Of a DNA stretch of 49,158 nt, positions 16,438-26,179 are shown piece by piece. The DNA comes from an uncultured Saprospiraceae bacterium. Its GTDB lineage: Bacteria > Bacteroidota > Bacteroidia > Chitinophagales > Saprospiraceae. The notes below the pieces were generated by a model. That model was not told the DNA's origin. It was given only the letters and a program-made list of their open reading frames with translations, and searched no databases. The first letter of the stretch is position 1. Each line of letters starts with the position of its first letter. The position numbers and the translations under genes are program-made. Where the stretch lies: NCBI GenBank assembly GCA_938018185.1, contig CALIIW010000131.1, forward strand, positions 1-49,158, given 5' to 3'.

Positions 16438-16905
16438 ATGCGTAAAAGAAAGCCAAAAGTACGAATTGTAGCTCCTGACCCAAGGTTTGGTGATACAATG
16501 GTTACCCAGTTTGTTAATAATTTAATGTTTTCTGGAAAGAAGACAACTTCATTAAGAAATTTCTACAATGCAATGGATATTGTAGAGGAAAGAACTAAGG
16601 AGAATCCACATGAGGTTTGGAAAAAAGGTTTGAACAATGTCATTCCTCAGGTTGAAGTTAGATCTAAAAGAATTGGTGGCGCTACTTTTCAGATACCTGT
16701 AGAAGTAAGGGCAAAAAGAAAGATATCAATTGGAATGAAATGGTTGATCAAATTTGCTAGAGCTAGAAGTGGTAAAGGAATTGCAGAAAAATTAGCAGCA
16801 GAAGTCATAGCAGCAAGCAAAGGTGAAGGAGCTGCAGTAAGAAGAAAAGAAGAAACACACAAAATGGCTGAATCAAATAGAGCATTTGCCCATTTTAGAG
16901 TTTAG
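16438..16905 (+). CDS. rpsG: Small-subunit ribosomal protein S7
   Basis: 155 residues, the primary binder that nucleates the 30S head and contacts the E-site tRNA. The N terminus ([10 protein letters not shown]) is basic, and the [16 protein letters not shown] loop and the helical [10 protein letters not shown] end match the family. It begins 28 bp after rpsL and is 60 bp ahead of fusA. In E. coli this protein represses the str operon by binding the rpsL-rpsG gap; the short 28-bp gap here leaves no room for that site, so any control would differ (inference). Confidence 0.96.
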   Translation: MRKRKPKVRIVAPDPRFGDTMVTQFVNNLMFSGKKTTSLRNFYNAMDIVEERTKENPHEVWKKGLNNVIPQVEVRSKRIGGATFQIPVEVRAKRKISIGMKWLIKFARARSGKGIAEKLAAEVIAASKGEGAAVRRKEETHKMAESNRAFAHFRV

Positions 16906-16965
16906 TAAATTATAATTCCTGTATAAGATAGTGCAGGCTAACAACAAATAAATTTTTAAGAAGTC

Positions 16966-19101
16966 ATGGCAGTAGATCTTAAATTTACTCGAAATATTGG
17001 TATTGCAGCTCACATTGATGCTGGTAAGACAACCACAACTGAACGTATTTTATACTATACAGGTATTAGCCATAAAATTGGTGAGGTACACGATGGTGCA
17101 GCTACCATGGATTGGATGGAGCAAGAACAAGAAAGAGGTATCACAATTACTTCTGCTGCTACCAAAACATCTTGGGACCTAAAAGGTCAAGAATATGCTG
17201 TCAATATAATTGATACGCCGGGTCACGTGGATTTCACTGTTGAGGTGGAAAGATCATTGCGTGTACTAGATGGTACAGTTGCTTTGTTTTGTGCTGTATC
17301 CGGTGTTGAGCCTCAATCAGAAACTGTTTGGCGTCAAGCTAATAGATATAAAGTTCCTAGAATTGGTTTTGTAAACAAAATGGATAGATCAGGTGCTGAC
17401 TTTCTACATGTTGTAAATGATGTGAGAGAAAAGTTAGGTGCTAACGCTATTCCATTGCAATTGCCAATTGGAGCTGAAGAAACATTTAAAGGTGTAGTTG
17501 ATCTTATTACCAACGAAGCCATCGTTTGGAATGAAGAGGATAGAGGAATGACTTATGAAGTCATTGATATTCCTGCTGATATGGTTGATCAGGTGAAAGA
17601 ATACAGAGAAAAATTAGTTGAAGCTGTTGCAGAATATGACGATGCTTTGATGGAAAAATTCTTTGATGATCCAGATTCTATCACTAAGCCTGAAATGATG
17701 TCTGCGATCAGACAAGCAACTATTGATATGACAATCACACCAATGATGTGTGGTTCTGCATTCAAAAATAAAGGGGTTCAAGCTTTGTTAGATGCAGTTT
17801 GTGAATACTTGCCTTCACCTCTTGATGTGGAAGCAGTAGAAGGAGTCAATCCTAAAACGGACGAAATAGTTTATAGAAAGCCTTCAGAAGATGAGCCTTT
17901 TGCAGCATTGGCTTTTAAAATTGCAACAGATCCTTTCGTGGGAAGACTTTGCTTTTTTAGAGTTTATTCTGGTGCACTAGATGCAGGTTCTTATATATTA
18001 AATACAAGATCTGATAAGAAAGATAGAATTTCTAGAATCTTCCAGATGCATGCAAATAAGCAAAATCCGATTCCTAGAGTAGGAGCTGGTGATATTGCAG
18101 CAGGGGTAGGATTCAAAGACATAAGAACTGGAGACACACTTTGTGATCTTGATCATCCAATTGTTTTGGAAAGTATGACTTTCCCTGATCCAGTTATTGG
18201 AGTTGCAGTTGAGCCTAAGTCTCAAAAAGACATGGATAAATTAGGAATGGCTCTAGCAAAACTTTCAGAAGAGGATCCAACGTTTAAGGTGAAATTTGAT
18301 GAAGATACCAACCAAACTGTAATTAGTGGAATGGGAGAGCTTCACTTGGAGATCATCGTAGATAGATTGAAAAGAGAATTTAATGTTGAGTGTAATCAAG
18401 GTCAGCCTCAGGTTAATTACAAAGAGGCACTTACTAAGATGGTTACGCATAGAGAAAGATTAAAGAAGCAGTCAGGTGGATCTGGTTTGTTCGCAGAAAT
18501 GGAATTTGACTTAGGACCAGCAGACCAAGAGTTTTTGGATTCTGACGATTTTAAAGATGGAAAAGTTAGACTTCAGTTTGTGAATGGAATCACAGGAGGA
18601 TCTATACCTAAAGAATATTTACCATCTGTTCAAAAAGGATTTTTATCCATGATGGATAATGGAGTTTTAGCCGGTTATGGCATGGATTCTATGAAAGTTA
18701 GAGTGTTTGATGGTAAGACTCACGCAGTAGATTCAAAGCCAATTGCATTCGAACTTTGTGCGAAAGAAGGTTTCAGAGCTTGCGCTACTAAAGCAGGTGC
18801 AGTATTGATGGAGCCAATCATGAATCTTGAAGTAATAACGCCAGATGAATACGTAGGACCTGTAATAGGTGACCTTAACAGAAGAAGAGGACTTCCTAAG
18901 TCTCAGGAGCCAAGAACAGGAGGTGCAGTAGCTATTAAGGCTGAGGTGCCATTATCTGAAATGTTTGGTTATGTTACTTCTTTGAGAACGATAACTTCAG
19001 GTAGAGCAAGTTCTACAATGGAATTTGCAAATTATTCACCAGCACCGAAAGCAATTGCTGATGAAGTGATAGAAAAAGCGAAAGGCGAAGTAAAAGTTTA
19101 A
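16966..19101 (+). CDS. fusA: Elongation factor G
   Basis: 711 residues; GTPase that drives tRNA-mRNA translocation. GTPase motifs: AHIDAGKT (15-22), RGITI switch (about 60), DTPGH (about 84-88), NKMD (about 137-140). Domains II-V follow in the usual order, with the domain IV-V sequence [12 protein letters not shown] region written here as [11 protein letters not shown] and the end GEVKV. It closes the str set. The gene usually following, tuf, is absent; instead a new promoter and rpsJ come 94 bp later, an arrangement seen in many Bacteroidota (recollection). Confidence 0.97.
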   Translation: MAVDLKFTRNIGIAAHIDAGKTTTTERILYYTGISHKIGEVHDGAATMDWMEQEQERGITITSAATKTSWDLKGQEYAVNIIDTPGHVDFTVEVERSLRVLDGTVALFCAVSGVEPQSETVWRQANRYKVPRIGFVNKMDRSGADFLHVVNDVREKLGANAIPLQLPIGAEETFKGVVDLITNEAIVWNEEDRGMTYEVIDIPADMVDQVKEYREKLVEAVAEYDDALMEKFFDDPDSITKPEMMSAIRQATIDMTITPMMCGSAFKNKGVQALLDAVCEYLPSPLDVEAVEGVNPKTDEIVYRKPSEDEPFAALAFKIATDPFVGRLCFFRVYSGALDAGSYILNTRSDKKDRISRIFQMHANKQNPIPRVGAGDIAAGVGFKDIRTGDTLCDLDHPIVLESMTFPDPVIGVAVEPKSQKDMDKLGMALAKLSEEDPTFKVKFDEDTNQTVISGMGELHLEIIVDRLKREFNVECNQGQPQVNYKEALTKMVTHRERLKKQSGGSGLFAEMEFDLGPADQEFLDSDDFKDGKVRLQFVNGITGGSIPKEYLPSVQKGFLSMMDNGVLAGYGMDSMKVRVFDGKTHAVDSKPIAFELCAKEGFRACATKAGAVLMEPIMNLEVITPDEYVGPVIGDLNRRRGLPKSQEPRTGGAVAIKAEVPLSEMFGYVTSLRTITSGRASSTMEFANYSPAPKAIADEVIEKAKGEVKV

Positions 19102-19116
19102 TTATTACTTTAATCA

Positions 19117-19147
19117 TTTGATTTAAAGTAATAAAAAACTATCTTTG
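19117..19147 (+). promoter_or_regulatory. Promoter of the S10 operon, with hairpin at the transcript start
   Basis: TTTG (19117-19120), 19 nt spacer, then TATCTTTG (19140-19147): both boxes match the Bacteroidota consensus. Just downstream TCCCGT/ACGGGA (19150-19155 with 19161-19166) can form a 6-bp hairpin with a TATAG loop at the predicted start of the transcript. Confidence 0.75.
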
Positions 19148-19195
19148 CGTCCCGTTATAGACGGGAGTAATAATATAATAAAGATTTTCAGGGTA

Positions 19196-19504
19196 ATGAA
19201 TCAGAAAATACGAATCAAGCTTAGATCTTACGATCATAATTTAGTAGACAAGTCTACTGAAAAGATTGTAAAAACAGTTAAAGCTAGTGGTGCTGTAATA
19301 ACAGGACCGATTCCGCTGCCTACTAAAAGAGAGATTTTTACAGTTTTGCGTTCCCCACACGTAAACAAAAAATCTAGGGAGCAGTTTCAGTTACGCACAC
19401 ATAAGCGACTTATAGAGATTTTCACGCCGACTCAGAAAACAGTTGACGCGTTATCTAAATTGGAACTGCCTAGTGGAGTTGACATTCAAGTCAAACTTAC
19501 CTAA
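19196..19504 (+). CDS. rpsJ: Small-subunit ribosomal protein S10
   Basis: 102 residues from the ATG at 19196 ([17 protein letters not shown]). A longer reading from a TTG at 19145 is rejected: it overlaps the -7 promoter element and the leader hairpin. S10 sits in the 30S head and joins transcription to translation through NusG (in other bacteria). The loop [13 protein letters not shown] and the end GVDIQVKL are family hallmarks. First gene of the long S10-spc-alpha run. 87 bp to rplC. Confidence 0.96.
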   Translation: MNQKIRIKLRSYDHNLVDKSTEKIVKTVKASGAVITGPIPLPTKREIFTVLRSPHVNKKSREQFQLRTHKRLIEIFTPTQKTVDALSKLELPSGVDIQVKLT

Positions 19505-19553
19505 GCTTTTCAGTAGTAGTATTCTGATTTAAACCTATTTTTGAAATTAAGTT

Positions 19554-19568
19554 ATCACGTTTTGTGAT
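19554..19568 (+). repeat. Small hairpin between rpsJ and rplC
   Basis: ATCAC and GTGAT form a 5-bp stem with a GTTTT loop, 24 bp before the rplC start, in one of the longer gaps of the cluster. There is no T-run, so this is not a terminator; its role is unknown. Confidence 0.3.
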
Positions 19569-19591
19569 CGCTATATAAAATTTGATTCATT

Positions 19592-20266
19592 GTGAATGGA
19601 TTAATTGGACAAAAAATCGGTATGACTAGCATTTATGATAGTGCTGGAAGAAATGTAGCTTGTACAGTTGTGCAAGCAGGACCATGTGTGGTAACTCGGG
19701 TAATAACCGAGGAATCTGATGGTTACAATGCATTGCAACTTGGATTTGGAGACGCGAAAGCGAAAAACACCTCTAAACCAATGCTTACACATTTCGAAAA
19801 AGCGGGTACCGGCCCGAAAAAGAAAGTTACTGAATTCAGAAACTTCGACATGGACATGCTTGTAGCGCCAGTTCCTGCTGAAGGAGAAGAAGCAAAACAG
19901 CCAGAAGCGAAAGCTTTGGGTGATGTTATTACCGTTTCAGAAATATTTACTGAAGGTGATAAGATCTCTGTTATTGGTATATCCAAAGGAAAGGGCTTTC
20001 AAGGAGTTGTTAAGAGACACGGTTTTAAAGGTGTTAACGATGCAACTCACGGACAGCATAACAGGCAAAGAGCTCCAGGTTCTATTGGTGCGGCTTCTTA
20101 TCCAGCAAGAGTATTCAAAGGAATGCGAATGGGAGGAAGAATGGGTACAGATAGAGTTAAGATGAGAAATCTTGAAGTATTAAAAGTATTCGCTGACAAG
20201 AATATCATCCTTATTAAAGGTGCAGTTCCAGGTCATAAGGGTGCATTTGTGATATTAGAAAAATAA
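19592..20266 (+). CDS. rplC: Large-subunit ribosomal protein L3
   Basis: 224 residues from a GTG start; the N terminus [12 protein letters not shown] is the family pattern and an in-frame TGA lies just upstream, so the GTG is well supported. L3 is an early 50S assembly protein whose loop reaches the peptidyl-transferase centre. The tip region [16 protein letters not shown] lacks the Gln methylated in E. coli L3. An insert of about 15 residues around [15 protein letters not shown] makes it longer than the E. coli 209. Six bp separate it from rplD. Confidence 0.95.
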   Translation: MNGLIGQKIGMTSIYDSAGRNVACTVVQAGPCVVTRVITEESDGYNALQLGFGDAKAKNTSKPMLTHFEKAGTGPKKKVTEFRNFDMDMLVAPVPAEGEEAKQPEAKALGDVITVSEIFTEGDKISVIGISKGKGFQGVVKRHGFKGVNDATHGQHNRQRAPGSIGAASYPARVFKGMRMGGRMGTDRVKMRNLEVLKVFADKNIILIKGAVPGHKGAFVILEK

Positions 20267-20272
20267 TCAATA

Positions 20273-20902
20273 ATGAAAGTTGATGTTTTAAATATAAATG
20301 GTAGTAAGACAGGCAGGTCAATAGATCTTCCTGAAGATATCTTCAAGATTGAAGCGAACGAGCATGCTGTTTACTTAGCAGTGAAGCAACACCTTGCAAA
20401 CAAAAGACAAGGAACGCATAAATCAAAAGAAAGAGGAGAAGTCAAAGGTTCTACCAAGAAGATTAAAAAACAAAAGGGAACAGGTACTGCCAGATTTGGT
20501 GATATCAAAAACCCAATATTTAGAGGTGGTGGTAGAATGTTTGGTCCAAGGCCAAGAAAATACTATAGCAAGCTAAATAAGAAGGTAAAAGCAGTTGCTA
20601 AAAAATCTGCATTATCATCGAAAGCTGTTGACGGTAACATTGTAGTTATTGAAGATTTTACTTTTGATGCACCAAAAACAAAAGAGTTTACTAACATCGT
20701 TAGTAACCTTGAAATGAACAACAAAAAAATGTTGTTAATTACTAGTGAGATTGATAAAACAGTCTACCTATCTAGTAGAAACATTCAAGGAGCAATGGTT
20801 AAAAGTATCAACGACTTGAATACTTATGACATAATGAAAGCTAATTCGATTGTTTTTAGTGAAAGTTCAATTGAAAAACTAGTAGCGCATTTCGCTAGCT
20901 AA
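20273..20902 (+). CDS. rplD: Large-subunit ribosomal protein L4
   Basis: 209 residues. L4 has a globular domain and a long basic loop reaching the exit tunnel; the loop is seen as KIKKQKGTGTARFGDIKNPIF followed by GGGRMFGPRPRKY. In E. coli L4 represses the S10 operon, but I see no matching leader structure beyond the short hairpin at the promoter. The N terminus MKVDVLNINGSKTGR is typical. Only 6 bp after rplC and 11 bp before rplW, so firmly cotranscribed. Confidence 0.96.
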   Translation: MKVDVLNINGSKTGRSIDLPEDIFKIEANEHAVYLAVKQHLANKRQGTHKSKERGEVKGSTKKIKKQKGTGTARFGDIKNPIFRGGGRMFGPRPRKYYSKLNKKVKAVAKKSALSSKAVDGNIVVIEDFTFDAPKTKEFTNIVSNLEMNNKKMLLITSEIDKTVYLSSRNIQGAMVKSINDLNTYDIMKANSIVFSESSIEKLVAHFAS

Positions 20903-20913
20903 AATAAATAGAA

Positions 20914-21210
20914 ATGGTTAAGACAATTTTAGTAAAACCTATTATTACAGAAAAATCTGAAATGCTATCTGAGAAGATGGCTCAATACAGCTTTGTTGTG
21001 CACAGAAGAGCCAACAAAATTGAAATCAGAAACGCCATTGAAAAAGCTTACGGAGTAAATGTAGTTAGCGTAAATACAATGGTAATGCCAGGTAAGGCAA
21101 AAAATAGAAATACTAGATCAGGGATGGTCAAAGGCAGAGTATCTTCATTTAAGAAAGCAATAATCACCTTAGTAGATGGTGAAGTGCTTGACCTTTATGG
21201 TGATATGTAA
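20914..21210 (+). CDS. rplW: Large-subunit ribosomal protein L23
   Basis: 98 residues. L23 lies at the polypeptide exit and docks the signal recognition particle and trigger factor in bacteria. Family features seen: LVKPIITEKSEMLSE at the N terminus and the EIRNAIEKAYGVNVVSVNT core, followed by a basic loop (GKAKNRNTRSG). Length matches the E. coli 100. Position between rplD (11 bp) and rplB (24 bp) is the canonical one. Confidence 0.95.
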   Translation: MVKTILVKPIITEKSEMLSEKMAQYSFVVHRRANKIEIRNAIEKAYGVNVVSVNTMVMPGKAKNRNTRSGMVKGRVSSFKKAIITLVDGEVLDLYGDM

Positions 21211-21234
21211 TTGTTAAAGTGAAAATAAAAGAAA

Positions 21235-22065
21235 ATGCCAGTTAAAAAATACAATCCATTAACTCCAGGTACGAGATTCAGAGTAGGTAATGCTTACACT
21301 GAAATAACGACTTCGACTCCTGAAAAGAGTTTATTGGCTCCTATTAAAAGAACAGGGGGTAGAAATAACAAGGGTAGAATGACGATGAGATATCGTGGAG
21401 GTGGACACAAGCGTAGATATCGTGTAATGGACTTTAAGCGAAACAGAGACGGTGCAATTGCAACTGTTGTAAGTATCGAATACGATCCGAATAGAACTGC
21501 TTTTATAGCGCTTACTCAATATGAAGATGGAGAAAAGACTTATATCATTGCTCCAGATGGATTAAAAGTAGGAGACAAGATTACCTCAGGAAAAAATGCT
21601 GCGCCTACTGTTGGCAACACTTTGTTTTTGGCGGATATTCCTTTAGGTTCTGTTATTCATGCTATTGAGTTGAAGCCAGGTGGAGGAGCAATCTTATCTA
21701 GAAGTGCAGGAACTTCCTGTACCTTAATGGGTAGAGAAGACAAATATGCTTCTGTTAGACTTCCTTCAGGTGAAGTTAGAAAAGTATTATTGACTTGTAG
21801 AGCTACCATGGGTGCTGCTTCGAATCCAGATCATGGTTTAACAGTTTTAGGAAAAGCCGGTAGAAAGAGATGGCTGGGAAGAAGACCAAGAACCAGAGGG
21901 GTAGCGATGAATCCAGTAGATCACCCGATGGGTGGTGGTGAAGGTAAATCTTCAGGTGGACATCCAAGGTCAAGAACTGGTATTATGTCTAAAGGACAGA
22001 AGACTAGAAAATTGAAGAAGTATTCTAATAAAATGATTATATCAAAGCGTAAGAAGAAAAAATAA
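21235..22065 (+). CDS. rplB: Large-subunit ribosomal protein L2
   Basis: 276 residues; binds 23S rRNA near the peptidyl-transferase centre and is needed for subunit joining. The conserved His region reads [19 protein letters not shown], with the invariant His of this family. The N terminus [12 protein letters not shown] and the [19 protein letters not shown] stretch are standard. The start is preceded by a 14-nt A-rich block identical to that before rplV. Its stop overlaps the rpsS start by one base (TAATG), suggesting coupled translation. Confidence 0.97.
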   Translation: MPVKKYNPLTPGTRFRVGNAYTEITTSTPEKSLLAPIKRTGGRNNKGRMTMRYRGGGHKRRYRVMDFKRNRDGAIATVVSIEYDPNRTAFIALTQYEDGEKTYIIAPDGLKVGDKITSGKNAAPTVGNTLFLADIPLGSVIHAIELKPGGGAILSRSAGTSCTLMGREDKYASVRLPSGEVRKVLLTCRATMGAASNPDHGLTVLGKAGRKRWLGRRPRTRGVAMNPVDHPMGGGEGKSSGGHPRSRTGIMSKGQKTRKLKKYSNKMIISKRKKKK

Positions 22066-22328
22066 TGGCTAGATCAGTTAAAAAAGGACCATACGTGTTT
22101 AATAAGCTTTTGAAGAAAGTTTTTAAAGCTAAAGAATCAACTAAAAAGAGTGTGATCAAAACTTGGTCTAGATCATCAATGATTATTCCTGATATGGTAG
22201 GTGAAACAATCGCTGTACATAATGGAAAAACTTTTATTCCGGTTTTTGTTACGGAAAATATGGTTGGTCATAAATTAGGAGAGTTTTCTCCAACCAGAAC
22301 CTATAGAGGTCACGCTGGTAATAGATAA
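22065..22328 (+). CDS. rpsS: Small-subunit ribosomal protein S19
   Basis: 87 residues; sits in the 30S head and contacts S13 and the A-site tRNA region. Typical features: [11 protein letters not shown] at the start, [16 protein letters not shown], and the end [14 protein letters not shown]. Its start overlaps the L2 stop by one base and it lies 25 bp before rplV. Nothing unusual. Confidence 0.96.
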   Translation: MARSVKKGPYVFNKLLKKVFKAKESTKKSVIKTWSRSSMIIPDMVGETIAVHNGKTFIPVFVTENMVGHKLGEFSPTRTYRGHAGNR

Positions 22329-22353
22329 TTTTACTTTTAGAAAATAAAAGAAA

Positions 22354-22746
22354 ATGGAAGCGATAGCGAAATTAAAAAATTGTCCACTCTCAGATAGAAA
22401 AATGAGATTGGTTATAGACAATATTAGAGGTAAGAACATTGCCGAGGCTTTAGAAATTTTGAAGTTTACTAGAAAGGAAGCTTCAACATGGTGTGAGAAA
22501 GTGTTAGTGTCAGCCATTGCAAATTGGGAATATAAGAACGGTCAATCAGTAAGTGCTGATGATCACGATTTATACGTAAAAACAGTTTTTGTTGATAAGG
22601 GATTGGTATTAAAGAGATTTAGACCAGCACCTCATGGACGAGCGCATAGAATAAGAAAACGTACAAATCATCTAACAATTATTGTAGAAAATAGAAAACC
22701 AACAGACAGCGATAATGCAGAAAATGCAGCTGGCGAAGAGGAATAA
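22354..22746 (+). CDS. rplV: Large-subunit ribosomal protein L22
   Basis: 130 residues; its beta-hairpin reaches the exit tunnel. The hairpin is seen as RFRPAPHGRAHRIRKRTNH. At 130 residues it exceeds the E. coli 110 through an acidic C-terminal tail (DSDNAENAAGEEE), a mild extension with unknown role. The start is preceded by the same A-rich block as rplB. Twelve bp before rpsC. Confidence 0.95.
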   Translation: MEAIAKLKNCPLSDRKMRLVIDNIRGKNIAEALEILKFTRKEASTWCEKVLVSAIANWEYKNGQSVSADDHDLYVKTVFVDKGLVLKRFRPAPHGRAHRIRKRTNHLTIIVENRKPTDSDNAENAAGEEE

Positions 22747-22758
22747 AAAAATCTAATA

Positions 22759-23520
22759 ATGGGTCAAAAGACAAATCCAATAGGTAATAGATTAGGAATC
22801 ATCAAAGGATGGGATTCTAATTGGTTTGGGGGAGCAAATTTCGCAGAGAAAGTTGTAGAAGATGAGAAGATCAGAAGATACCTTAGAGCACGTATCTCTA
22901 AAGGTGGTATCTCTAAGATTATTATCGAGCGTACTTTGAAAAGAATCACTGTTACAATCAATACTTCTAGACCAGGTATTATTATTGGTAAAGGTGGATC
23001 TGAAGTTGATCGTATCAAGGAAGAGTTGAAGAAGTTGACAGGAAAGGACATTCAGATCAATATTGTTGAAATCAGAAAGCCTGAATTAGATGCATATATA
23101 GTAGGCGAGCAAATTGCAAAGCAAATTGAATCTAGAGTCAACTATAGAAGAGCGATTAAGATGAGTATCCAATCTACTATTAGAGCTGGTGCGGAAGGAA
23201 TAAAAGTTAGAATATCTGGTAGATTGAATGGTGCGGAAATGGCACGATCAGAAGAATATAAAGAAGGTAGAACACCTTTACATACATTCAGAGCGGATAT
23301 AGATTATGCTTTAGTAGAAGCTCTTACCGTATATGGTAAGATTGGAATTAAAGTATGGATTTGTAAAGGGGAAGTACTTGGAAAAAGAGACCTTTCTCCA
23401 AATGTAGGAATGGAACAAAATAAAGGAAGAGGCAACGATAGAAGAGGTGGAGATAGAAGAGGAGGCCGTGGAGGTAATGACAGAAGAGGAGGCCGAGGTG
23501 GTAATGATAGAAGAAGATAA
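22759..23520 (+). CDS. rpsC: Small-subunit ribosomal protein S3 with Arg/Gly-rich tail
   Basis: 253 residues; S3 forms part of the mRNA entry channel of the 30S. The N-terminal KH domain has [16 protein letters not shown] (about 74-89), and the C-terminal domain ends near VGMEQNK (about 220). After that a 33-residue tail (221-253) is almost entirely Gly, Arg, Asn and Asp in repeated GGNDRRGG blocks, encoded by a short DNA repeat (about 23430-23515). Bacterial S3 proteins often vary at this end, but an RGG-like tail is notable and may bind RNA (inference). Confidence 0.95.
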   Translation: MGQKTNPIGNRLGIIKGWDSNWFGGANFAEKVVEDEKIRRYLRARISKGGISKIIIERTLKRITVTINTSRPGIIIGKGGSEVDRIKEELKKLTGKDIQINIVEIRKPELDAYIVGEQIAKQIESRVNYRRAIKMSIQSTIRAGAEGIKVRISGRLNGAEMARSEEYKEGRTPLHTFRADIDYALVEALTVYGKIGIKVWICKGEVLGKRDLSPNVGMEQNKGRGNDRRGGDRRGGRGGNDRRGGRGGNDRRR

Positions 23521-23538
23521 ACAATAATAAAAAAAGCG

Positions 23539-23546
23539 TACCTTTG
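23539..23546 (+). promoter_or_regulatory. Possible internal promoter -7 element before rplP
   Basis: TACCTTTG is a perfect TAnnTTTG in the 75-bp gap between rpsC and rplP, the largest gap in the first half of the cluster. I see no TTG about 20 nt upstream, so strength is doubtful. Confidence 0.35.
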
Positions 23547-23595
23547 CCTTCTTTTTTGAGGTATTAGGACATGTATTAACTATAAGTTTAAAGAA

Positions 23596-24015
23596 ATGTT
23601 ACAACCGAAAAGGACTAAATATAGGAAAGCCCATAAGGGGAGAAATAGAGGAATTGCTCATAGAGGAAGTACAATCGCTTTCGGCTCATTTGGATTGAAG
23701 ACCTTGGATGCAGCTTGGATCACAAACAGACAGATAGAATCTGCGCGTGTGGCCATGACAAGATACATGAAGAGAGAAGGTAGAGTTTGGATTAGAATTT
23801 TTCCAGACAAACCAATTACTTCAAAGCCAGCAGAGGTGAGAATGGGAAAGGGTAAAGGAGCCCTAGATCATTATGTAGCAGTTGTAAGACCAGGAAGAAT
23901 CATGTTCGAAATGGACGGTGTACCCTTAGCAACAGCTAAAGAGGCTTTGAGACTTGCCGCGCAGAAATTGCCGGTGATGACAAAGTTTGTTATTAGAAGA
24001 GATTATTCAGAATAG
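23596..24015 (+). CDS. rplP: Large-subunit ribosomal protein L16
   Basis: 139 residues; contacts A-site tRNA and 5S rRNA region of the 50S. Family features: [19 protein letters not shown] at the start, [17 protein letters not shown], and [17 protein letters not shown]. Length is close to the E. coli 136. It follows a 75-bp gap holding a promoter-like element and precedes rpmC by 19 bp. Confidence 0.96.
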   Translation: MLQPKRTKYRKAHKGRNRGIAHRGSTIAFGSFGLKTLDAAWITNRQIESARVAMTRYMKREGRVWIRIFPDKPITSKPAEVRMGKGKGALDHYVAVVRPGRIMFEMDGVPLATAKEALRLAAQKLPVMTKFVIRRDYSE

Positions 24016-24034
24016 AATTATATAATAGTATAAA

Positions 24035-24301
24035 ATGGCTTCGAAGAAATTTTTAGAATTGCAGGAATATTCAGACGTTGATCTTAAAGCTGAGATCGAT
24101 AACACTGTTACACAGTACCAGAAGTTGAAATTCGATCATGCAATCAAAGGTTTAGACAATCCGATTCAATTAAGAGATGTTCGTAGAGATATCGCTAGAC
24201 TAAAGTCAGAGGAAAGAAGAAGGGAGGTAGCAGTTTTGTCAGTGGAGGAATTAGCAAACAGATCTAATATTAGAAGAAGAAGAAGAAAAAAAATAAATTA
24301 A
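24035..24301 (+). CDS. rpmC: Large-subunit ribosomal protein L29
   Basis: 88 residues, longer than the E. coli 63, with extra residues at both ends. The core helix pair is visible as [24 protein letters not shown]. The C terminus ends in a very basic RRRRRKKIN run. L29 lies near the exit tunnel next to L23. Spacing is 19 bp from rplP and 10 bp to rpsQ. Confidence 0.93.
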   Translation: MASKKFLELQEYSDVDLKAEIDNTVTQYQKLKFDHAIKGLDNPIQLRDVRRDIARLKSEERRREVAVLSVEELANRSNIRRRRRKKIN

Positions 24302-24311
24302 TTTCAGGCAT

Positions 24312-24572
24312 ATGTCAGAAAATCAAAAGCATAGAAAGACACGAATAGGCGTGGTAACAAGTTCTTCAATGGACAAGTCCATTACAATTTCAGTTGTAAG
24401 AAAATTGAGACACCCTATATACGGTAAGTTTGTAAAGAAGTCTAAGAAGTTTATGGCTCATGATGAAAAAAATGAGTGTAACGCAGGTGATACAGTAAAG
24501 ATAGTAGAGAGCAGACCTCTTAGTAAAAGAAAAAGATGGCGTCTAACTGAGATTTTAGAAAGAGCCAAATAA
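24312..24572 (+). CDS. rpsQ: Small-subunit ribosomal protein S17
   Basis: 86 residues; primary 16S rRNA binder of OB fold. Seen: [18 protein letters not shown], the [19 protein letters not shown] core and the end [11 protein letters not shown]. Length matches the family. Nothing unusual; 36 bp before rplN. Confidence 0.95.
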   Translation: MSENQKHRKTRIGVVTSSSMDKSITISVVRKLRHPIYGKFVKKSKKFMAHDEKNECNAGDTVKIVESRPLSKRKRWRLTEILERAK

Positions 24573-24608
24573 AAAACTTGGTCTATTTGACCTAATAATT
24601 ATTTTAAG

Positions 24609-24974
24609 ATGATACAACAGGAATCAAGATTAAGAGTAGCCGACAACAGTGGTGCAAAAGAAGTACTTTGCATTAGGGTTTTAGGAGGATCAAAAAGAAG
24701 ATATGCTTCTATTGGTGATCAAATTGTCTGTTCTGTAAAAGAAGCATCTCCAGGAGGTGTAAAAAAAGGAACTGTTTCTAAAGCTGTTGTAGTTCGAACT
24801 AAAAAGGAAATTAGAAGAAAGGACGGCACTTATATCAGATTTGATGATAATGCTGTCGTTTTACTGGACGCTAATGAAGATCCAAGGGGAACTCGTATTT
24901 TTGGACCTGTCGCAAGAGAATTAAGAGACAGAGACTATATGAGGATTATTTCACTAGCTCCTGAAGTACTTTAA
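24609..24974 (+). CDS. rplN: Large-subunit ribosomal protein L14
   Basis: 121 residues; contacts the 30S subunit and, in other bacteria, the silencing factor RsfS. Family pattern: [19 protein letters not shown] at the start, [26 protein letters not shown] and [14 protein letters not shown]. Length matches the family. First gene of the spc-type set, 12 bp before rplX. Confidence 0.96.
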   Translation: MIQQESRLRVADNSGAKEVLCIRVLGGSKRRYASIGDQIVCSVKEASPGGVKKGTVSKAVVVRTKKEIRRKDGTYIRFDDNAVVLLDANEDPRGTRIFGPVARELRDRDYMRIISLAPEVL

Positions 24975-24986
24975 TATAGTTATATC

Positions 24987-25322
24987 ATGATAAAGAAAAA
25001 GAAGGTAGATTTTAAGATTAAGCTTAAAAAAGGAGATAAGGTAAAAGTTATTTCTGGTGCTGATAAAGGCAAAGATGGCGAAGTATTAAAGATCTTAAGA
25101 AATAAGAATAAAGCGGTTATAGAAAATGTAAATGTCAGGAAGAAGCACACCAAGGCGACTAATGAGGATCCAGGTGGTATCAATGACATTTCTGCACCAA
25201 TTGACATTTCAAATTTAATGTTAATTGATCCAAAAACAGGAGAACCGACGAGAATTGGAAGAAAATTAGTTGACGGCAAGCTAGTACGCTATGCTAAAAA
25301 ATCTGGTGAAATTATAAGCTAA
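24987..25322 (+). CDS. rplX: Large-subunit ribosomal protein L24
   Basis: 111 residues; one of the first proteins in 50S assembly. The KOW motif reads [19 protein letters not shown], with [11 protein letters not shown] following. The N terminus carries an extra Lys-rich stretch ([15 protein letters not shown]). Its stop overlaps the rplE start by one base (TAATG), suggesting translational coupling. Confidence 0.95.
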   Translation: MIKKKKVDFKIKLKKGDKVKVISGADKGKDGEVLKILRNKNKAVIENVNVRKKHTKATNEDPGGINDISAPIDISNLMLIDPKTGEPTRIGRKLVDGKLVRYAKKSGEIIS

Positions 25323-25882
25323 TGAGTTACGTACCTAGATTAAGAACAAAATATAAAGAAGAAGTAGTTCCTAAGTTAATGGAGCAGTTTCAATACTCTT
25401 CTATAATGCAAGTTCCAAGACTTGTAAAAATCTGTATCAACCAAGGTGTTGGTCAGGCTACACAAGACAAGAAACTTGTTGATACCGCTCAAGAACAGAT
25501 GACAATGATCGCTGGTCAAAAAGCAGTAACTACCATTGCAAAAAAATCTGTTTCCAACTTTAAGTTGAGAGAAGGAATGCCAATTGGAACCAGAGTTACG
25601 CTTCGTGCAGATCGTATGTTTGAGTTTTTAGACAGATTCGTTTCTGTTGCTCTACCAAGAGTACGTGATTTTAGAGGAATCAATGATAAAAGTTTTGATG
25701 GCAGAGGTAACTACTCTTTGGGAATAACAGAGCAAATTATTTTTCCAGAAATTGACTTAGATAAAGTATCTAAGATCACAGGTATGGATATAAACTTTGT
25801 TACTACAGCTAACACAGATGCAGAAGCCTTAGCTCTTTTGAAAGAGATGGGTCTTCCATTTAAAAATCAAAGAAATAATTAA
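25322..25882 (+). CDS. rplE: Large-subunit ribosomal protein L5
   Basis: 186 residues; binds 5S rRNA and P-site tRNA. Seen: [46 protein letters not shown] and [21 protein letters not shown]. Length is close to the family's 180. It overlaps rplX by one base and sits 5 bp before rpsN. Confidence 0.96.
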   Translation: MSYVPRLRTKYKEEVVPKLMEQFQYSSIMQVPRLVKICINQGVGQATQDKKLVDTAQEQMTMIAGQKAVTTIAKKSVSNFKLREGMPIGTRVTLRADRMFEFLDRFVSVALPRVRDFRGINDKSFDGRGNYSLGITEQIIFPEIDLDKVSKITGMDINFVTTANTDAEALALLKEMGLPFKNQRNN

Positions 25883-25887
25883 TAGTT

Positions 25888-26157
25888 ATGGCTAGAAAAT
25901 CTATAGAAGCAAGAGAGGTCAAAAGAGCAAAAATGGTAGCGAAATATGCTGACCTGAGAAAGAAGCTTAAAGACGCTGGAGATTGGGATGCTTTAGATAA
26001 ATTACCTAGAAACTCTTCTAAAAAAAGAATGCATAATAGATGCCAACTTACAGGAAGACCTAAAGGGTACATGAGAAAATTCGGTATTTGCAGAGTTGTA
26101 TTTAGAAAAATGGCTCTAGAAGGGAAGATTCCTGGAATAACTAAAGCAAGTTGGTAA
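25888..26157 (+). CDS. rpsN: Small-subunit ribosomal protein S14 (non-zinc form)
   Basis: 89 residues, the long form of S14. Near the C terminus it has [18 protein letters not shown], with only two Cys, so it lacks the CxxC pair of the zinc-binding form. The C-terminal [15 protein letters not shown] is typical. S14 lies in the 30S head. Spacing is 5 bp from rplE and 22 bp to rpsH. Confidence 0.95.
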   Translation: MARKSIEAREVKRAKMVAKYADLRKKLKDAGDWDALDKLPRNSSKKRMHNRCQLTGRPKGYMRKFGICRVVFRKMALEGKIPGITKASW

Positions 26158-26179
26158 CAAATTAAAAGTAATAATCAAA

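Noticed and set aside
19145..19195. Upstream TTG start for rpsJ
   Set aside because: It would place the start inside the -7 promoter element and the leader hairpin; the ATG at 19196 gives the standard S10 start.
19572..19582. TATAAAATTTG as a promoter before rplC
   Set aside because: The spacing between TA and TTTG is three, not two, and it sits 9 bp from the start codon.
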